64,000 nucleotides of DNA from the NCBI GenBank assembly GCA_020637235.1, contig JACJWG010000006.1, forward strand, positions 1 through 64,000. The letters run 5' to 3'. The notes below the pieces were generated by a model that saw only the letters and a list, made by a program, of their open reading frames with translations, searched no databases and was not told the DNA's origin. A program made the position numbers and the translations under genes. How positions within the stretch are numbered: position 1 is the stretch's first letter; each line of letters opens with the position of its first letter. Shown one piece after another: positions 32,716 to 40,245 of this stretch. Source of the stretch: Acidimicrobiaceae bacterium. GTDB lineage: Bacteria > Actinomycetota > Acidimicrobiia > Acidimicrobiales > Ilumatobacteraceae.

Positions 32716-32722
32716 TCACTTC

Positions 32723-33391
32723 GTGGAAACGAAAGATCAACTCGTCAATGAGTTGGACGCATTGCTGGCAATTGCCAGCGAGTCCGACGACTTCCGTGGC
32801 GCTTCCGGTGCCCGGGCATACATGGTGCTGTGCGCAATGGCGTACCGGGCGAAGTCGGCGGGGAGGACCCTGTTGGACTACAGCGACGCCGAGCTGGCCG
32901 TCGAGGTCGGCACGACGGAGCGGTCGGTGCAACACCTCCGGCCCCGGTGGGCGAGCGTCATCGAACGCCCTCGGGTTGGGAGCCGGACGATCAACAAGGC
33001 GACCGGTGAGATCACCTCCGAGGTGAGCCGCTACGACCTCCGCATCGGCGTGCGGCGACTCCATCCAGCCCCAGGAGCCGTGTCGGTGCGCCACCCATGG
33101 CAGTCGCCGGTCGAGGAGCGTTGGCGGTGTCGGCCGTACTTCTGGCGGATCTGGACGGCGATGCCGAGCGAGTACCTCCCTGGGGTGAGCGCTCAGGCGA
33201 TGAGCGTCGGGCGCATCGTCGAGTTGACGGGTCTGTCGCGGACGCTGGTGTCGACGGACCTGCACCGGATGCAGACCTGCGGCCTCGTGGTCCAGCACGG
33301 CAACCGCAGGTGGTCGGCCGTGACCGTGGCCGAGACCGAACTGGACGACCCCACGTGCACGCTCTACAGGATCAACGACGAGGCAGCCTGA
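32723..33391 (+). CDS. Phage early protein with two winged-helix-like segments
   Basis: 222 residues. Two HTH-like regions: LLDYSDAELAVEVGTTERSV (about 50-70) and SVGRIVELTGLSRTLVSTDL with a wing-like GLVVQHGNRRWSAVTV (about 165-205). This layout fits a replication initiator or an early regulator. First gene of the rightward module and followed after 3 nt by a loader-like gene, so a replication role is favoured. GTG start set by TACACT 7 nt upstream. Confidence 0.65.
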   Translation: METKDQLVNELDALLAIASESDDFRGASGARAYMVLCAMAYRAKSAGRTLLDYSDAELAVEVGTTERSVQHLRPRWASVIERPRVGSRTINKATGEITSEVSRYDLRIGVRRLHPAPGAVSVRHPWQSPVEERWRCRPYFWRIWTAMPSEYLPGVSAQAMSVGRIVELTGLSRTLVSTDLHRMQTCGLVVQHGNRRWSAVTVAETELDDPTCTLYRINDEAA

Positions 33392-33394
33392 CCC

Positions 33395-33862
33395 ATGACC
33401 ACGAACCACTGGACCGAGAGCCTGCTCCGCTCCGCCTTGGCCAACTACAACCAGCGCGTCGACGCCTCCATGATGGCCGACATGGTTGCGGTCTGGAGAC
33501 GGATCCTCGGCGACCTCGACGAGAAGGCCTGCCGTGCGGCGCTCGCCGAGATCATCATCACCGAGGACTGGATGCCGCGGCCGATCCAGATCCGCAAGCG
33601 AGTCATCGACGCCCGCGACCCGAGGCCGCGCATCGAGCCGACGGAGGCGTGGTCGCAGTGGACAACGTGGTGCCGGATCATCCAGTCCGGAGGGCAGCCG
33701 CGGACCGACCTGCATCCGCTCGTGCGCGAGACCGTCCGACGCCTCGGCGACGCAGCGAAGGGCATGCACACGAACGGCGACCGCGACGTCTTCGTCAACG
33801 CGTTCGAGAAGGTGTGGCAGGACGACGACCTCCAGCGCTACCGGTTGCCGGAGGCGTCGTGA
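33395..33862 (+). CDS. Helicase-loader/G39P-like phage replication protein
   Basis: 155 residues. The N-terminal helical part (VAVWRRILGDLDEKACRAALAEII) ending in WMPRPIQIRKRV matches the pattern of G39P/DnaI-type loader proteins, in which a small helical domain precedes a P-x-xI-xxR segment. It would recruit host DnaB to the phage origin, consistent with no helicase being encoded. Similarity is by pattern only. Three nt after the preceding stop. Confidence 0.6.
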   Translation: MTTNHWTESLLRSALANYNQRVDASMMADMVAVWRRILGDLDEKACRAALAEIIITEDWMPRPIQIRKRVIDARDPRPRIEPTEAWSQWTTWCRIIQSGGQPRTDLHPLVRETVRRLGDAAKGMHTNGDRDVFVNAFEKVWQDDDLQRYRLPEAS

Positions 33863-34164
33863 GGCGACAGCGGGGGAGCGGCTCCGTCGATGCGAACGGC
33901 TACCGGATCCATCGACGCCCAGGACACATCCTCGCTGGGGCCGACGGACGCGTGTACGAACATCGCATGGCGCTGTACGCCGAGATCGGCTACGGACCTC
34001 ACCGGTGCGTTCACTGCGGTCACCACGTCAACTGGGCACGTGGACGCTCGAAGGGCCCCGACGTCCTCGTCGTCGACCACCGCGAGGGCAGCCGTGCGAA
34101 CAACTTGCCGTACAACTTGGCGGCGTCGTGCAACGGGTGCAACACCAGCCGAGCCGACGAATAA
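33859..34164 (+). CDS. Second phage HNH endonuclease
   Basis: 101 residues. Zinc pairs CVHCGHH and CNGCN surround the core VVDHREGSRANNLPYNLAASC, which has D-H, N and the final structural residues of an HNH fold. GTG overlaps the previous stop (GTGA), so it belongs to the early operon. Possible roles: DNA nicking in replication, or a free-standing homing-type enzyme. Ends in a perfect palindrome that it shares convergently with the split zinc-finger ORF. Confidence 0.8.
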   Translation: MRRQRGSGSVDANGYRIHRRPGHILAGADGRVYEHRMALYAEIGYGPHRCVHCGHHVNWARGRSKGPDVLVVDHREGSRANNLPYNLAASCNGCNTSRADE

Positions 34165-34177
34165 CGTCATGACGTTA
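34162..34177. promoter_or_regulatory. Perfect 16-bp palindrome with CGTCATGACG core
   Basis: TAACGTCATGACGTTA overlaps the HNH stop and lies 10 bp from the end of the convergent zinc-finger ORF. Its 10-bp core equals the two sites flanking the host zinc-finger gene. It could be a bidirectional terminator or an operator. Confidence 0.5.
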
Positions 34178-34186
34178 GTCGGGGCC

Positions 34187-34610
34187 TCACATCCAGTCGT
34201 CGGAGTAGCGGGACTCCCAGCCTTGGTCCTCGCGTGTCGCCCTCGATGGACGTGGTAGGCGCAGCATCGTGACGTCGATGTCGTACTCGACGGCGACGCG
34301 CTTCACGACGGACGACGACCCCCAGGCCGAGCCGCCGGACTGCGCGTGTTCGCCGAGGGCCCAGACGATGTCTCGGATCAGTCGAGCGTCGCGTTCTTCG
34401 CGACGTTTGAGGTCCTTGGCGTCGCGTTTCTCGCGACGCTTGCCCTTGGGTGCGGCGTCGGTTCGACGTTCACCGTAGGCAGCCTTGCGGCATTGTGGAC
34501 TGCAGTACGTGGCTCGTGAGCTGGGCAGATCAGATCCACACTGCGGGCAGGTACCGGTCGACGCGCTTGGGTGGCGCCCAGAACCGTCGACACAACGCCC
34601 ATAATCTTCG
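34187..34610 (-). pseudogene. 3' fragment of attP-spanning zinc-finger ORF (start lost by integration)
   Basis: The frame encodes a zinc knuckle (CPQC and YCSPQC, spacing CxxC-x11-CxxxC), then a very basic helix (KGKRREKRDAKDLKRREERD), then IRDIVWALGEHAQSGG and an aromatic/acidic tail ending WESRYSDDWM. In the prophage no ATG, GTG or TTG lies in frame between the host-side stop (34616-34618) and the first cysteine. Joining to the fragment at 17566-17582 gives an exact 441-nt ORF (146 residues) with a GTG start and leaderless -10. The cysteine plan resembles the host protein encoded at 16835. Probably a DNA- or RNA-binding regulator active only in the circular phage. Confidence 0.7.
34556..34610. 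repeat. attR: 55-bp direct repeat
   Basis: Same sequence as 17511-17565 apart from one base. It supplies the XerC arm and centre of the dif-like site completed by host DNA on its right. Confidence 0.85.
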
Positions 34611-34621
34611 TTATGTCAATC
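34594..34621. other. Chromosomal dif-like site (XerCD recombination site)
   Basis: XerC arm AACGCCCATAA, 6-bp centre TCTTCG, XerD arm TTATGTCAATC. The arms agree with known bacterial dif sites (ATAA against TTAT around a 6-bp centre) and closely with the actinobacterial form as I remember it (CGCCGATAAT and TTATGTCAA). The XerD arm lies outside the 55-bp repeat, in host DNA. If correct, the window contains the replication terminus. Confidence 0.8.
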
Positions 34622-34664
34622 ACGGGAGGGAGGCCCTCCGTGGTCGCTCCTCCTCGCTCGGGTG

Positions 34665-36263
34665 TCACCGCTGGGTGTCGGTGACGAGTGCAGGGTCGTG
34701 GCGATGCGCCTGTCGTTCCGACCAGGCGGACAGCTCGGCGTCGCGCACCATGTCGTCCAGGTCGCACGGTCCGCTCGCCGTGGCGATGCCCAGATCGAAG
34801 TTCAGGGCGACGTCGTCACCCGATGCTGCCTGACCGTCCGGATCGGCGTCCGGATCTGCGTCCACCGGGATCGTGGTGATGCGGATCTGCTCGAGCATCT
34901 CCGCAACCGTCTCGAGTTCCATCGGCGCGGTCGAGTGCAGCGTCATCACGAACTCGCTGCCGAGGCGGACCACCGTGCCCGAGAAGACGTCGTCGCTCGC
35001 CTGGAGATCGTCGACGATGGCGCGCAGGCGGCGAGCGACCTCGACGAGCACCCGGTCCCCCATCGAGCGACCCCATGTGTCGTTCACCAATGCGACGTGG
35101 TCCATCCGGATCGCCGCGACGAGGTGCCAGCCGAGGTCCGGGTTGCGAAGCGTCGGACCGACTCGCTGTTCGAGCAGTCGTCGGTTGCCCAGCCCGGTCA
35201 GTTCGTCGGTGTCGACGGCTCGTGCCGCCCGCCGAGTCGCAATGCGTCGCCGACGGACGAGCGCCACGGTCGCGGTGACCGCCGCCAGCGCGCTCGTCGT
35301 GCCGAGCACGAGCCAACCCGTGCTCCGGATCCCTGCCGAGTCGGCGGCGTCACGCGACGAGCGACGAGCGTCCTCGAGCGTCGCATCGACGATGCCTCGC
35401 GTGTTGCCGTCCACGAGGCCGGCCTGCGCGACGAGATCGGCCAGGCTGAGCGGCGCCGCCGTATCGGGCGTCCCGATCTGCCACGACCGGATCCACTGGT
35501 CGTAGTCCCAGAGCCGACTCGAGGCGATCCCCTCGTCGATCTCGGCGAGCGCCGGGTGCGGCATCGCAGCCGACGGGCGATAGACGTAGCTCGCGGTCAG
35601 CGGCGACGCAGGATCGGGGCCGAGGTATCCGCCATCGGAGCGGAGGTAGGACTCGGCGTCGGCCACGTACTCGGCGAAGATCTCGGGCACCTCCGGCTGC
35701 GTGATCACGTACATCGCGTCCAGCGCGTCGTTCACGACGAGCGCGCCGGCGATGTCGGGCCCGATCAGGTCGTAGAGCGCCACGACGTCGGTGTCGTACT
35801 GCTCGACCGGCGCTCGTCCGTCGTGGACGGCGTCGTGGCCGGACTCGAGCAATCGCACCGGGTCGACCTCGCGCTCGCCGTCCAGGCCATCGGCGTCGAG
35901 CAGGTCGAGCAGGAACCGTGCTTCGGTGGCGGCCTCCCCCGTTCCCGACGACAGGTCCTCTGCGCGATCGCGAGCGGTGGCTCGCGACGCGATGCGGGCA
36001 TCGCGAGCGCGTTCGATCTGCTGCTCGGTGGCTTCGCCGTACATGCCGAGCAGCAGGGCGTTGGTCTCGGCGACGTGTGTGCGACGCAGATCGCTCCTGA
36101 CCTCGACGATCTCGATCTGGTCGGCCCGCCCGGCGGCGGCGCGTGCGTCGGCGCGCGCGGCCAGACCGTTCGAGCCGCCGACCACGGTGCCGGCCGCGCC
36201 GAGGGCGACGGCGACGATCGGCAGGACCCGGCTTCCTCGGTTGCGATGTTCGATCTCGATCAC
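34665..36263 (-). CDS. Membrane GGDEF-domain protein with degenerate active site
   Basis: 532 residues: membrane segment at about 12-32, an extracellular helical sensor (about 35-312, with many Ala/Arg/Asp helices like nitrate/ligand-sensing bundles), a second membrane segment (316-336), a short basic linker and a GGDEF domain from about 350 (DELTGLGNRRLLEQ). The signature position reads RLGSEF, one residue short and lacking the GG pair, so diguanylate cyclase activity is doubtful; it may bind GTP or c-di-GMP. GTG start. First host gene beyond dif on the right. Confidence 0.82.
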   Translation of the reverse strand: MIEIEHRNRGSRVLPIVAVALGAAGTVVGGSNGLAARADARAAAGRADQIEIVEVRSDLRRTHVAETNALLLGMYGEATEQQIERARDARIASRATARDRAEDLSSGTGEAATEARFLLDLLDADGLDGEREVDPVRLLESGHDAVHDGRAPVEQYDTDVVALYDLIGPDIAGALVVNDALDAMYVITQPEVPEIFAEYVADAESYLRSDGGYLGPDPASPLTASYVYRPSAAMPHPALAEIDEGIASSRLWDYDQWIRSWQIGTPDTAAPLSLADLVAQAGLVDGNTRGIVDATLEDARRSSRDAADSAGIRSTGWLVLGTTSALAAVTATVALVRRRRIATRRAARAVDTDELTGLGNRRLLEQRVGPTLRNPDLGWHLVAAIRMDHVALVNDTWGRSMGDRVLVEVARRLRAIVDDLQASDDVFSGTVVRLGSEFVMTLHSTAPMELETVAEMLEQIRITTIPVDADPDADPDGQAASGDDVALNFDLGIATASGPCDLDDMVRDAELSAWSERQAHRHDPALVTDTQR

Positions 36264-36350
36264 GATGTCTGCAACTTCCTGTCTCGGTGGCCACCGAGGG
36301 TGACCGCGGCCGGCGATGCACCATCGGCGGCCACCCTGACCGGCTTGAGA

Positions 36351-36387
36351 CGTGAGCCTCCCTGCCGGTGCGGGTGCAAGCTCGCTA
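36351..36387. repeat. Degenerate third copy of the 41-bp hairpin repeat
   Basis: CGTGAGCC, then CTGCCGGTGCG, then CTCGC: the order and spacing follow the two copies at 14339-14431 with several changes. It lies in the 250-bp gap between the divergent GGDEF and collagen-like genes, which holds further short hairpins (such as GGGGC with GCCCC at 36391-36417) but no gene. Confidence 0.45.
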
Positions 36388-36516
36388 CCAGGGGCTTTTC
36401 GACGTCACGTGCCCCGGAGCAGGTGAGAACCCCGTGATTGGAGGTGTGTCGTCGGCGGCGCCGGCGACCGATCTCTCATGCGTCGGATCCCGTCGAGGCG
36501 GACAGAGGAGGCGGAC

Positions 36517-38451
36517 ATGAGGCGATCCATGGCTGTGGCCGCTGTAGCTGCAGCTGCGGCGACCCTGGTGACCGGTGGCGCCGTGAGCGTCTTCGGGCAA
36601 GACGGCGGACGCCCGTCCCTCCTCGTGTCGGTCCCTCCGTGTCGTCTCGCCGACACGCGTCCCGCACCCGACAACGTCGGTCAGGTCGCCGTTCCCGTCG
36701 GCCCCGGAGGCGAACTCCGACTGCTCGTGCACGGCAACAACGGCAATTGCTCGATCCCGAGTTCGGCGACCGCCGTGGCGATGAACGTCACCGCCGTCGG
36801 AGGGACGGCCACCAGCTTCCTCACGGTCTGGCCAGCCGACGCCCCGCGGCCGCTCGCGTCGAGCCTGAACTGGGTGGCCGGCGCTCCCCCGACGCCGAAC
36901 AAAGTGGACGTTCAACTGTCGGCCGACGGGGCATTCCGCGTCTTCAATCTCGCCGGTGACGTCGACATCATCGCCGACGTCGTCGGCTACTACGTGCCCG
37001 CCTCGTCCGGAGGGACGGAACAAGGTCTGATCGAGTCGACCGGCCCTGCGGGTCCTGCGGGTCCTGCGGGTGCCACCGGTCCGTCGGGTCCTGCGGGTCC
37101 GGCGGGACCTGCGGGTCCTGCGGGCGAGGCCGGTCCGAAGGGTGACAAGGGCGATCAGGGCGACGTCGGTCCTGCGGGGCCAGTCGGCGAGGCGGGTCCG
37201 GAGGGTCCTGCTGGTCCTGCTGGCGAGGTCGGTCCTGCGGGTGCCACCGGTCCGGCGGGGCCTGCCGGTCCTGCTGGTCCTGCTGGTGAGGTTGGCCCGT
37301 CGGGACCGGTTGGTCCGAAGGGTGACAAGGGCGATCAGGGCGACGCCGGTCCTGCTGGTCCTGCTGGCGAGGTGGGTCCTGCCGGGCCTGCTGGTCCTGC
37401 TGGTCCTGCGGGCGAGGCCGGTCCTGCTGGCGAGGTGGGTCCGGTTGGTCCGAAGGGTGACAAGGGTGATCAGGGCGAGGTCGGGCCTGCGGGTCTCGCT
37501 GGCGAGGTGGGTCCTGCCGGGCCTGCCGGTCCTGCCGGTCCTGCCGGTCCTGCCGGTCCTGCTGGTCCTGCTGGCGAGGTCGGTCCTGCTGGTCCAGCGG
37601 GTGAGGTGGGTCCTGCCGGGCCTGCCGGTCCTGTAGGTCCTGCCGGTCCGGTTGGTCCGAAGGGTGACAAGGGTGATCAGGGCGACGTCGGTCCTGTTGG
37701 TCCTGCCGGTCCTGCCGGCGAGGCCGGTCCTGCTGGTCCTGCTGGTGAGGTCGGTCCTGCTGGTCCTGCTGGTGAGGTCGGTCCTGCCGGTCCTGTAGGT
37801 CCTGCCGGTCCGGTTGGTCCGAAGGGTGACAAGGGTGATCAGGGCGATGCCGGTCCTGCCGGTCCTGCTGGGCCTGCTGGCGAGGTTGGTCCTGTTGGTC
37901 CTGCCGGTCCGGTTGGTCCGAAGGGTGACAAGGGTGATCAGGGCGATGCCGGTCCTGCCGGTCCTGCTGGTCCTGCTGGCGAGGTGGGTCCGGTGGGTCC
38001 TGCCGGTCCGGTTGGTCCGAAGGGTGACAAGGGTGATCAGGGCGATGCCGGTCCTGCTGGTCCGGTCGGTCCGACTGGTCCCGCCGGCGAGGTCGGCCCC
38101 GCAGGTCCCGCAGGTCCCGCAGGACCGGTCGGTCCCGCGGGTCCGAAGGGCGACCAGGGTGACACCGGTCCCGCAGGCCCGCCAGGCCCGGCCGGGTTCA
38201 CCGACATCGTGTTCGCCACGGCGACCGCCACGGACACGTCGTTCAACACCAACGAGGTGCTCACGGCGCTCGCCACCTGTCCGCCCGAGGCACCTCGCGT
38301 GATCAGCGGCGGTGTGTCCGCGAACACCAACCAGCGTTACCAGGTCGCGAACACCTACCCCGTCGGTACCAGCGGGTGGCGCGGCACGATCGTGTCGTAC
38401 GGTGCGGCAGGCAATGTCACGATCACCGTGCACGCGCTCTGCATCGCCTGA
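36517..38451 (+). CDS. Secreted collagen-like surface protein
   Basis: 644 residues. Signal peptide (about 1-27, AVAAVAAAAATLVTGGAV), then a beta-rich domain (about 35-170) with CRLADTRPAP, ATAVAMNVTAVGG, FLTVWPAD and ADVVGYYVPAS, a module common in actinobacterial exported proteins. Next come roughly 125 Gly-X-Y triplets (about 182-565) dominated by GPAGPAG and regularly spaced GPKGDKGDQGD blocks, then a small globular C-terminal domain (about 570-644). The triplets predict a collagen-like triple helix on the cell surface. ATG at 36517 has GGAGG 6 nt upstream; the upstream in-frame ATG is less likely. The repeated DNA is recombination-prone. Confidence 0.88.
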   Translation: MRRSMAVAAVAAAAATLVTGGAVSVFGQDGGRPSLLVSVPPCRLADTRPAPDNVGQVAVPVGPGGELRLLVHGNNGNCSIPSSATAVAMNVTAVGGTATSFLTVWPADAPRPLASSLNWVAGAPPTPNKVDVQLSADGAFRVFNLAGDVDIIADVVGYYVPASSGGTEQGLIESTGPAGPAGPAGATGPSGPAGPAGPAGPAGEAGPKGDKGDQGDVGPAGPVGEAGPEGPAGPAGEVGPAGATGPAGPAGPAGPAGEVGPSGPVGPKGDKGDQGDAGPAGPAGEVGPAGPAGPAGPAGEAGPAGEVGPVGPKGDKGDQGEVGPAGLAGEVGPAGPAGPAGPAGPAGPAGPAGEVGPAGPAGEVGPAGPAGPVGPAGPVGPKGDKGDQGDVGPVGPAGPAGEAGPAGPAGEVGPAGPAGEVGPAGPVGPAGPVGPKGDKGDQGDAGPAGPAGPAGEVGPVGPAGPVGPKGDKGDQGDAGPAGPAGPAGEVGPVGPAGPVGPKGDKGDQGDAGPAGPVGPTGPAGEVGPAGPAGPAGPVGPAGPKGDQGDTGPAGPPGPAGFTDIVFATATATDTSFNTNEVLTALATCPPEAPRVISGGVSANTNQRYQVANTYPVGTSGWRGTIVSYGAAGNVTITVHALCIA

Positions 38452-38490
38452 CCGACGGGGGGCGCCTCCGCCACGCTCGAGATCAGGATC

Positions 38491-38868
38491 TCAGCGCACG
38501 GCGACGAGGTCGACGACGAACACGAGGGTCTCGCCGCCCTTGATGACCCCACCCGCTCCCCGGCTGCCGTACCCCATCGCCGGCGGGATCGTCAGGCGAC
38601 GACGGCCACCGACCTTCATGCCGGCGACGCCGCGATCCCAACCCTCGATCACCTCACGGGCGCCGAGACGGAAGTCGAACGTGCTCCCCCGGTTCCAGCT
38701 CGCGTCGAACTCCTCGCCGGAGCTCCACGCCACACCCGCATAGTGGACGATCACACGCTTGCCGATCGTGGCCTCGTCGCCGTCACCGACGATCTCGTCC
38801 TCCATCAGCAGGTCCGCGGGCGGCTCGCCATCGGGGATGGTGATCGAAGGCTTCGTACGGTCCGTCAT
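38491..38868 (-). CDS. FKBP-type peptidyl-prolyl cis-trans isomerase
   Basis: 125 residues, single FKBP domain: VIVHYAGVAWSSGEEFDASW (about 39-58), FDFRLGAREVIEGWDRGV (about 64-81), GMKVGGRRRLTIPPAMGYGS and LVFVVDLVAV. No signal peptide, so cytoplasmic folding catalysis is expected. ATG is preceded by TAGGGT at 8 nt (leaderless). Confidence 0.93.
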   Translation of the reverse strand: MTDRTKPSITIPDGEPPADLLMEDEIVGDGDEATIGKRVIVHYAGVAWSSGEEFDASWNRGSTFDFRLGAREVIEGWDRGVAGMKVGGRRRLTIPPAMGYGSRGAGGVIKGGETLVFVVDLVAVR

Positions 38869-38954
38869 GACCGGCGACCCTACCGGCTCGTGATGGGTCG
38901 GGTTGCGCCGCCTCGGTCACGAACGTCCACTCCGCTGGCGAGGGAGCTTTGCCG

Positions 38955-39380
38955 CTACCCCGACCGGGGGATCATCGATGACGGGCGCACGTACGTGCCC
39001 TGCGCCACCGCGACCGGTGTCGCCCGGTCGTCGGTCCAGGCCACGATCGAACCGATGATCGACCGTCGACCCACCTGGTGCAGGTCGGCGCGGGCGCGCA
39101 GTTCGCTCCCGCGTGCCGGCCGCAGGAATCGGATCGACAGCTCGCTCGTCAGCGTCATCGGCTCGATCCCGATCCGCGTGAAACATGCGTAGTACAACGC
39201 TGCGTCGCACGCCCCGAACACGGTGGGCCCGCTGATGATCCCGCCCGGGCGCAGGTTCACCGCATCGGTGCGCAGCAACGCCACCGCCCACCCGTCGCCG
39301 ACCCCGTCGCAGCGGTTGCCGTTGCCGGGGAAGTCGCGCTCGAGGAACTCGTTGATCTCGGCGACCGTCACCACACTCAT
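38955..39380 (-). CDS. Hotdog-fold thioesterase, PaaI-like
   Basis: 141 residues. Hotdog pattern: LRPGGIISGPTVFGACDAALYY (about 44-65, with the PG...SG region of PaaI-type enzymes), LTSELSIRFLRPARG (about 76-90) and a final strand VAVAQGTYV. Probably hydrolyses an acyl-CoA. Oriented with the transporter and aminotransferase genes to its right but separated from them by 22 bp. Confidence 0.82.
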   Translation of the reverse strand: MSVVTVAEINEFLERDFPGNGNRCDGVGDGWAVALLRTDAVNLRPGGIISGPTVFGACDAALYYACFTRIGIEPMTLTSELSIRFLRPARGSELRARADLHQVGRRSIIGSIVAWTDDRATPVAVAQGTYVRPSSMIPRSG

Positions 39381-39402
39381 CGGCTGATCCTCGCAGACCC
39401 GG

Positions 39403-40236
39403 TCATCCGCCGGCGGCCATCAGCGCCACACCCACCGCCGTGGCCGCGACGCCGACCCCCTGCCACCATCGCATCCGTTCGCGGTTGAACATCACCGACA
39501 AGATCACGGCCATCGTCGCGAACTGCGAAGCCGCCACCGCCACCGGCCCGCTGGCGCCCTGCTGGAACGCCGACTGCAGCGCAGCGATCGCCACCACGGC
39601 CAAGGCTCCCGCTGCGGCGACGTTGCGCTGCGACCGGCGCTCGCCGGCGAAGAACGGCGCGGAACCGATCAGGCCCACCACCGTCAGCATCGCGATCCCC
39701 GCCAGGCGTTGCAGCACCACCGGGAGCAGTCCGCTCGCCTCGTCGACCTCGCCCATCAACGTGAACGCGACACCGAAGGCGACGCCCGACGACACGCCGA
39801 GGATCGCACCGAGCCGCACACTGCCGGTGCCGCTCGGCGTGTAGCCGGTCAGCACGAGGGCCAGCAGCCCGATCGCCATACCGGCGCTCCCGAGCGCGCC
39901 GGGTGTGTCGCCGCGGACGAGATCGGTCACCACGGGAACGGCGGCCAACAGCACCGACGACATCGGGGCGACGACGCCCATCCGCGCAACCGAGTAGCCG
40001 CGGTACAGCAACAACAACCCGGTGGTCATGCTCAGGCCCGACAGCACGGCGATCACCACGTCGCGCCCGATCCAACGCCAGTCGACCACCAACAACAACA
40101 GCGGCGACAGCACCGTCGACACGGCCACCGCGGAACGCGTCACGGTGATGGAGGGCGTGTACCTGGCCGCGCGAGCGGCGAAGAAGTCGGATGCGCCGAG
40201 CAACACCGCCGACACGACGGCGAGGACGAGTGCCAT
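39403..40236 (-). CDS. EamA/DMT-family transporter
   Basis: 277 residues with about ten membrane segments and the EamA inner repeat: LLLLYRGYSVARMGVVAPMSSVLLAAVPV in the first half and ALQSAFQQGASGPVAVAASQFATMAVI in the second. Likely a drug/metabolite exporter or permease. Starts 9 bp after the end of the class V aminotransferase-like gene and may be cotranscribed with it. Confidence 0.85.
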   Translation of the reverse strand: MALVLAVVSAVLLGASDFFAARAARYTPSITVTRSAVAVSTVLSPLLLLVVDWRWIGRDVVIAVLSGLSMTTGLLLLYRGYSVARMGVVAPMSSVLLAAVPVVTDLVRGDTPGALGSAGMAIGLLALVLTGYTPSGTGSVRLGAILGVSSGVAFGVAFTLMGEVDEASGLLPVVLQRLAGIAMLTVVGLIGSAPFFAGERRSQRNVAAAGALAVVAIAALQSAFQQGASGPVAVAASQFATMAVILSVMFNRERMRWWQGVGVAATAVGVALMAAGG

Positions 40237-40245
40237 GGTGGTCGA

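Larger units (their letters stand above)
31919..32722. other. Prophage intergenic control region (no confident gene)
   Basis: About 800 bp between the divergent late and early modules. It holds the -10 TCTATA/TATAGA (31948-31953), a copy of the phage motif ATTCCTACTGTG (31968), and hairpins at 31993-32030, 32135-32175 and 32569-32585. It also has a TTGACA hexamer at 32405-32410 and a direct repeat of GGGACGAGGTC near 32650-32672. A short minus-strand frame (31982-32152, start MKEEKRSIDDFF) is open but has no SD and runs into the first hairpin, so I do not call it. The region is a likely home for promoters, operators and the packaging (cos) site. Confidence 0.55.
17566..34610. mobile_element. 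Compact tailed prophage integrated at the chromosomal dif site
   Basis: About 17.0 kb between 55-bp direct repeats. The leftward module encodes HNH, terminase, portal, protease, capsid, connectors, major tail protein, tape measure, minor tail, fibres and endolysin. A rightward early module encodes a wHTH protein, a helicase-loader-like protein and an HNH enzyme. No tyrosine or serine integrase, transposase or classical repressor is found. The right repeat ends in a complete dif-like site at 34594-34621, so integration through host XerC/XerD is inferred. Capsid, portal and tape-measure types indicate a siphovirus-like HK97-fold phage. Genes are intact, dense and overlapping, with no frameshifts in structural genes, so it does not look decayed. 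The one broken gene spans the attachment site. Confidence 0.9.

Noticed and set aside
36290..36500. Possible c-di-GMP riboswitch between the GGDEF and collagen-like genes
   Set aside because: Hairpins are present but conserved riboswitch cores are not found on either strand; the best explanation for part of it is the degenerate 41-bp repeat.
36385..38433. Very long antisense Thr/Arg-rich open frame under the collagen-like gene
   Set aside because: It mirrors the Gly-X-Y repeat DNA; composition is an artefact of the sense gene.
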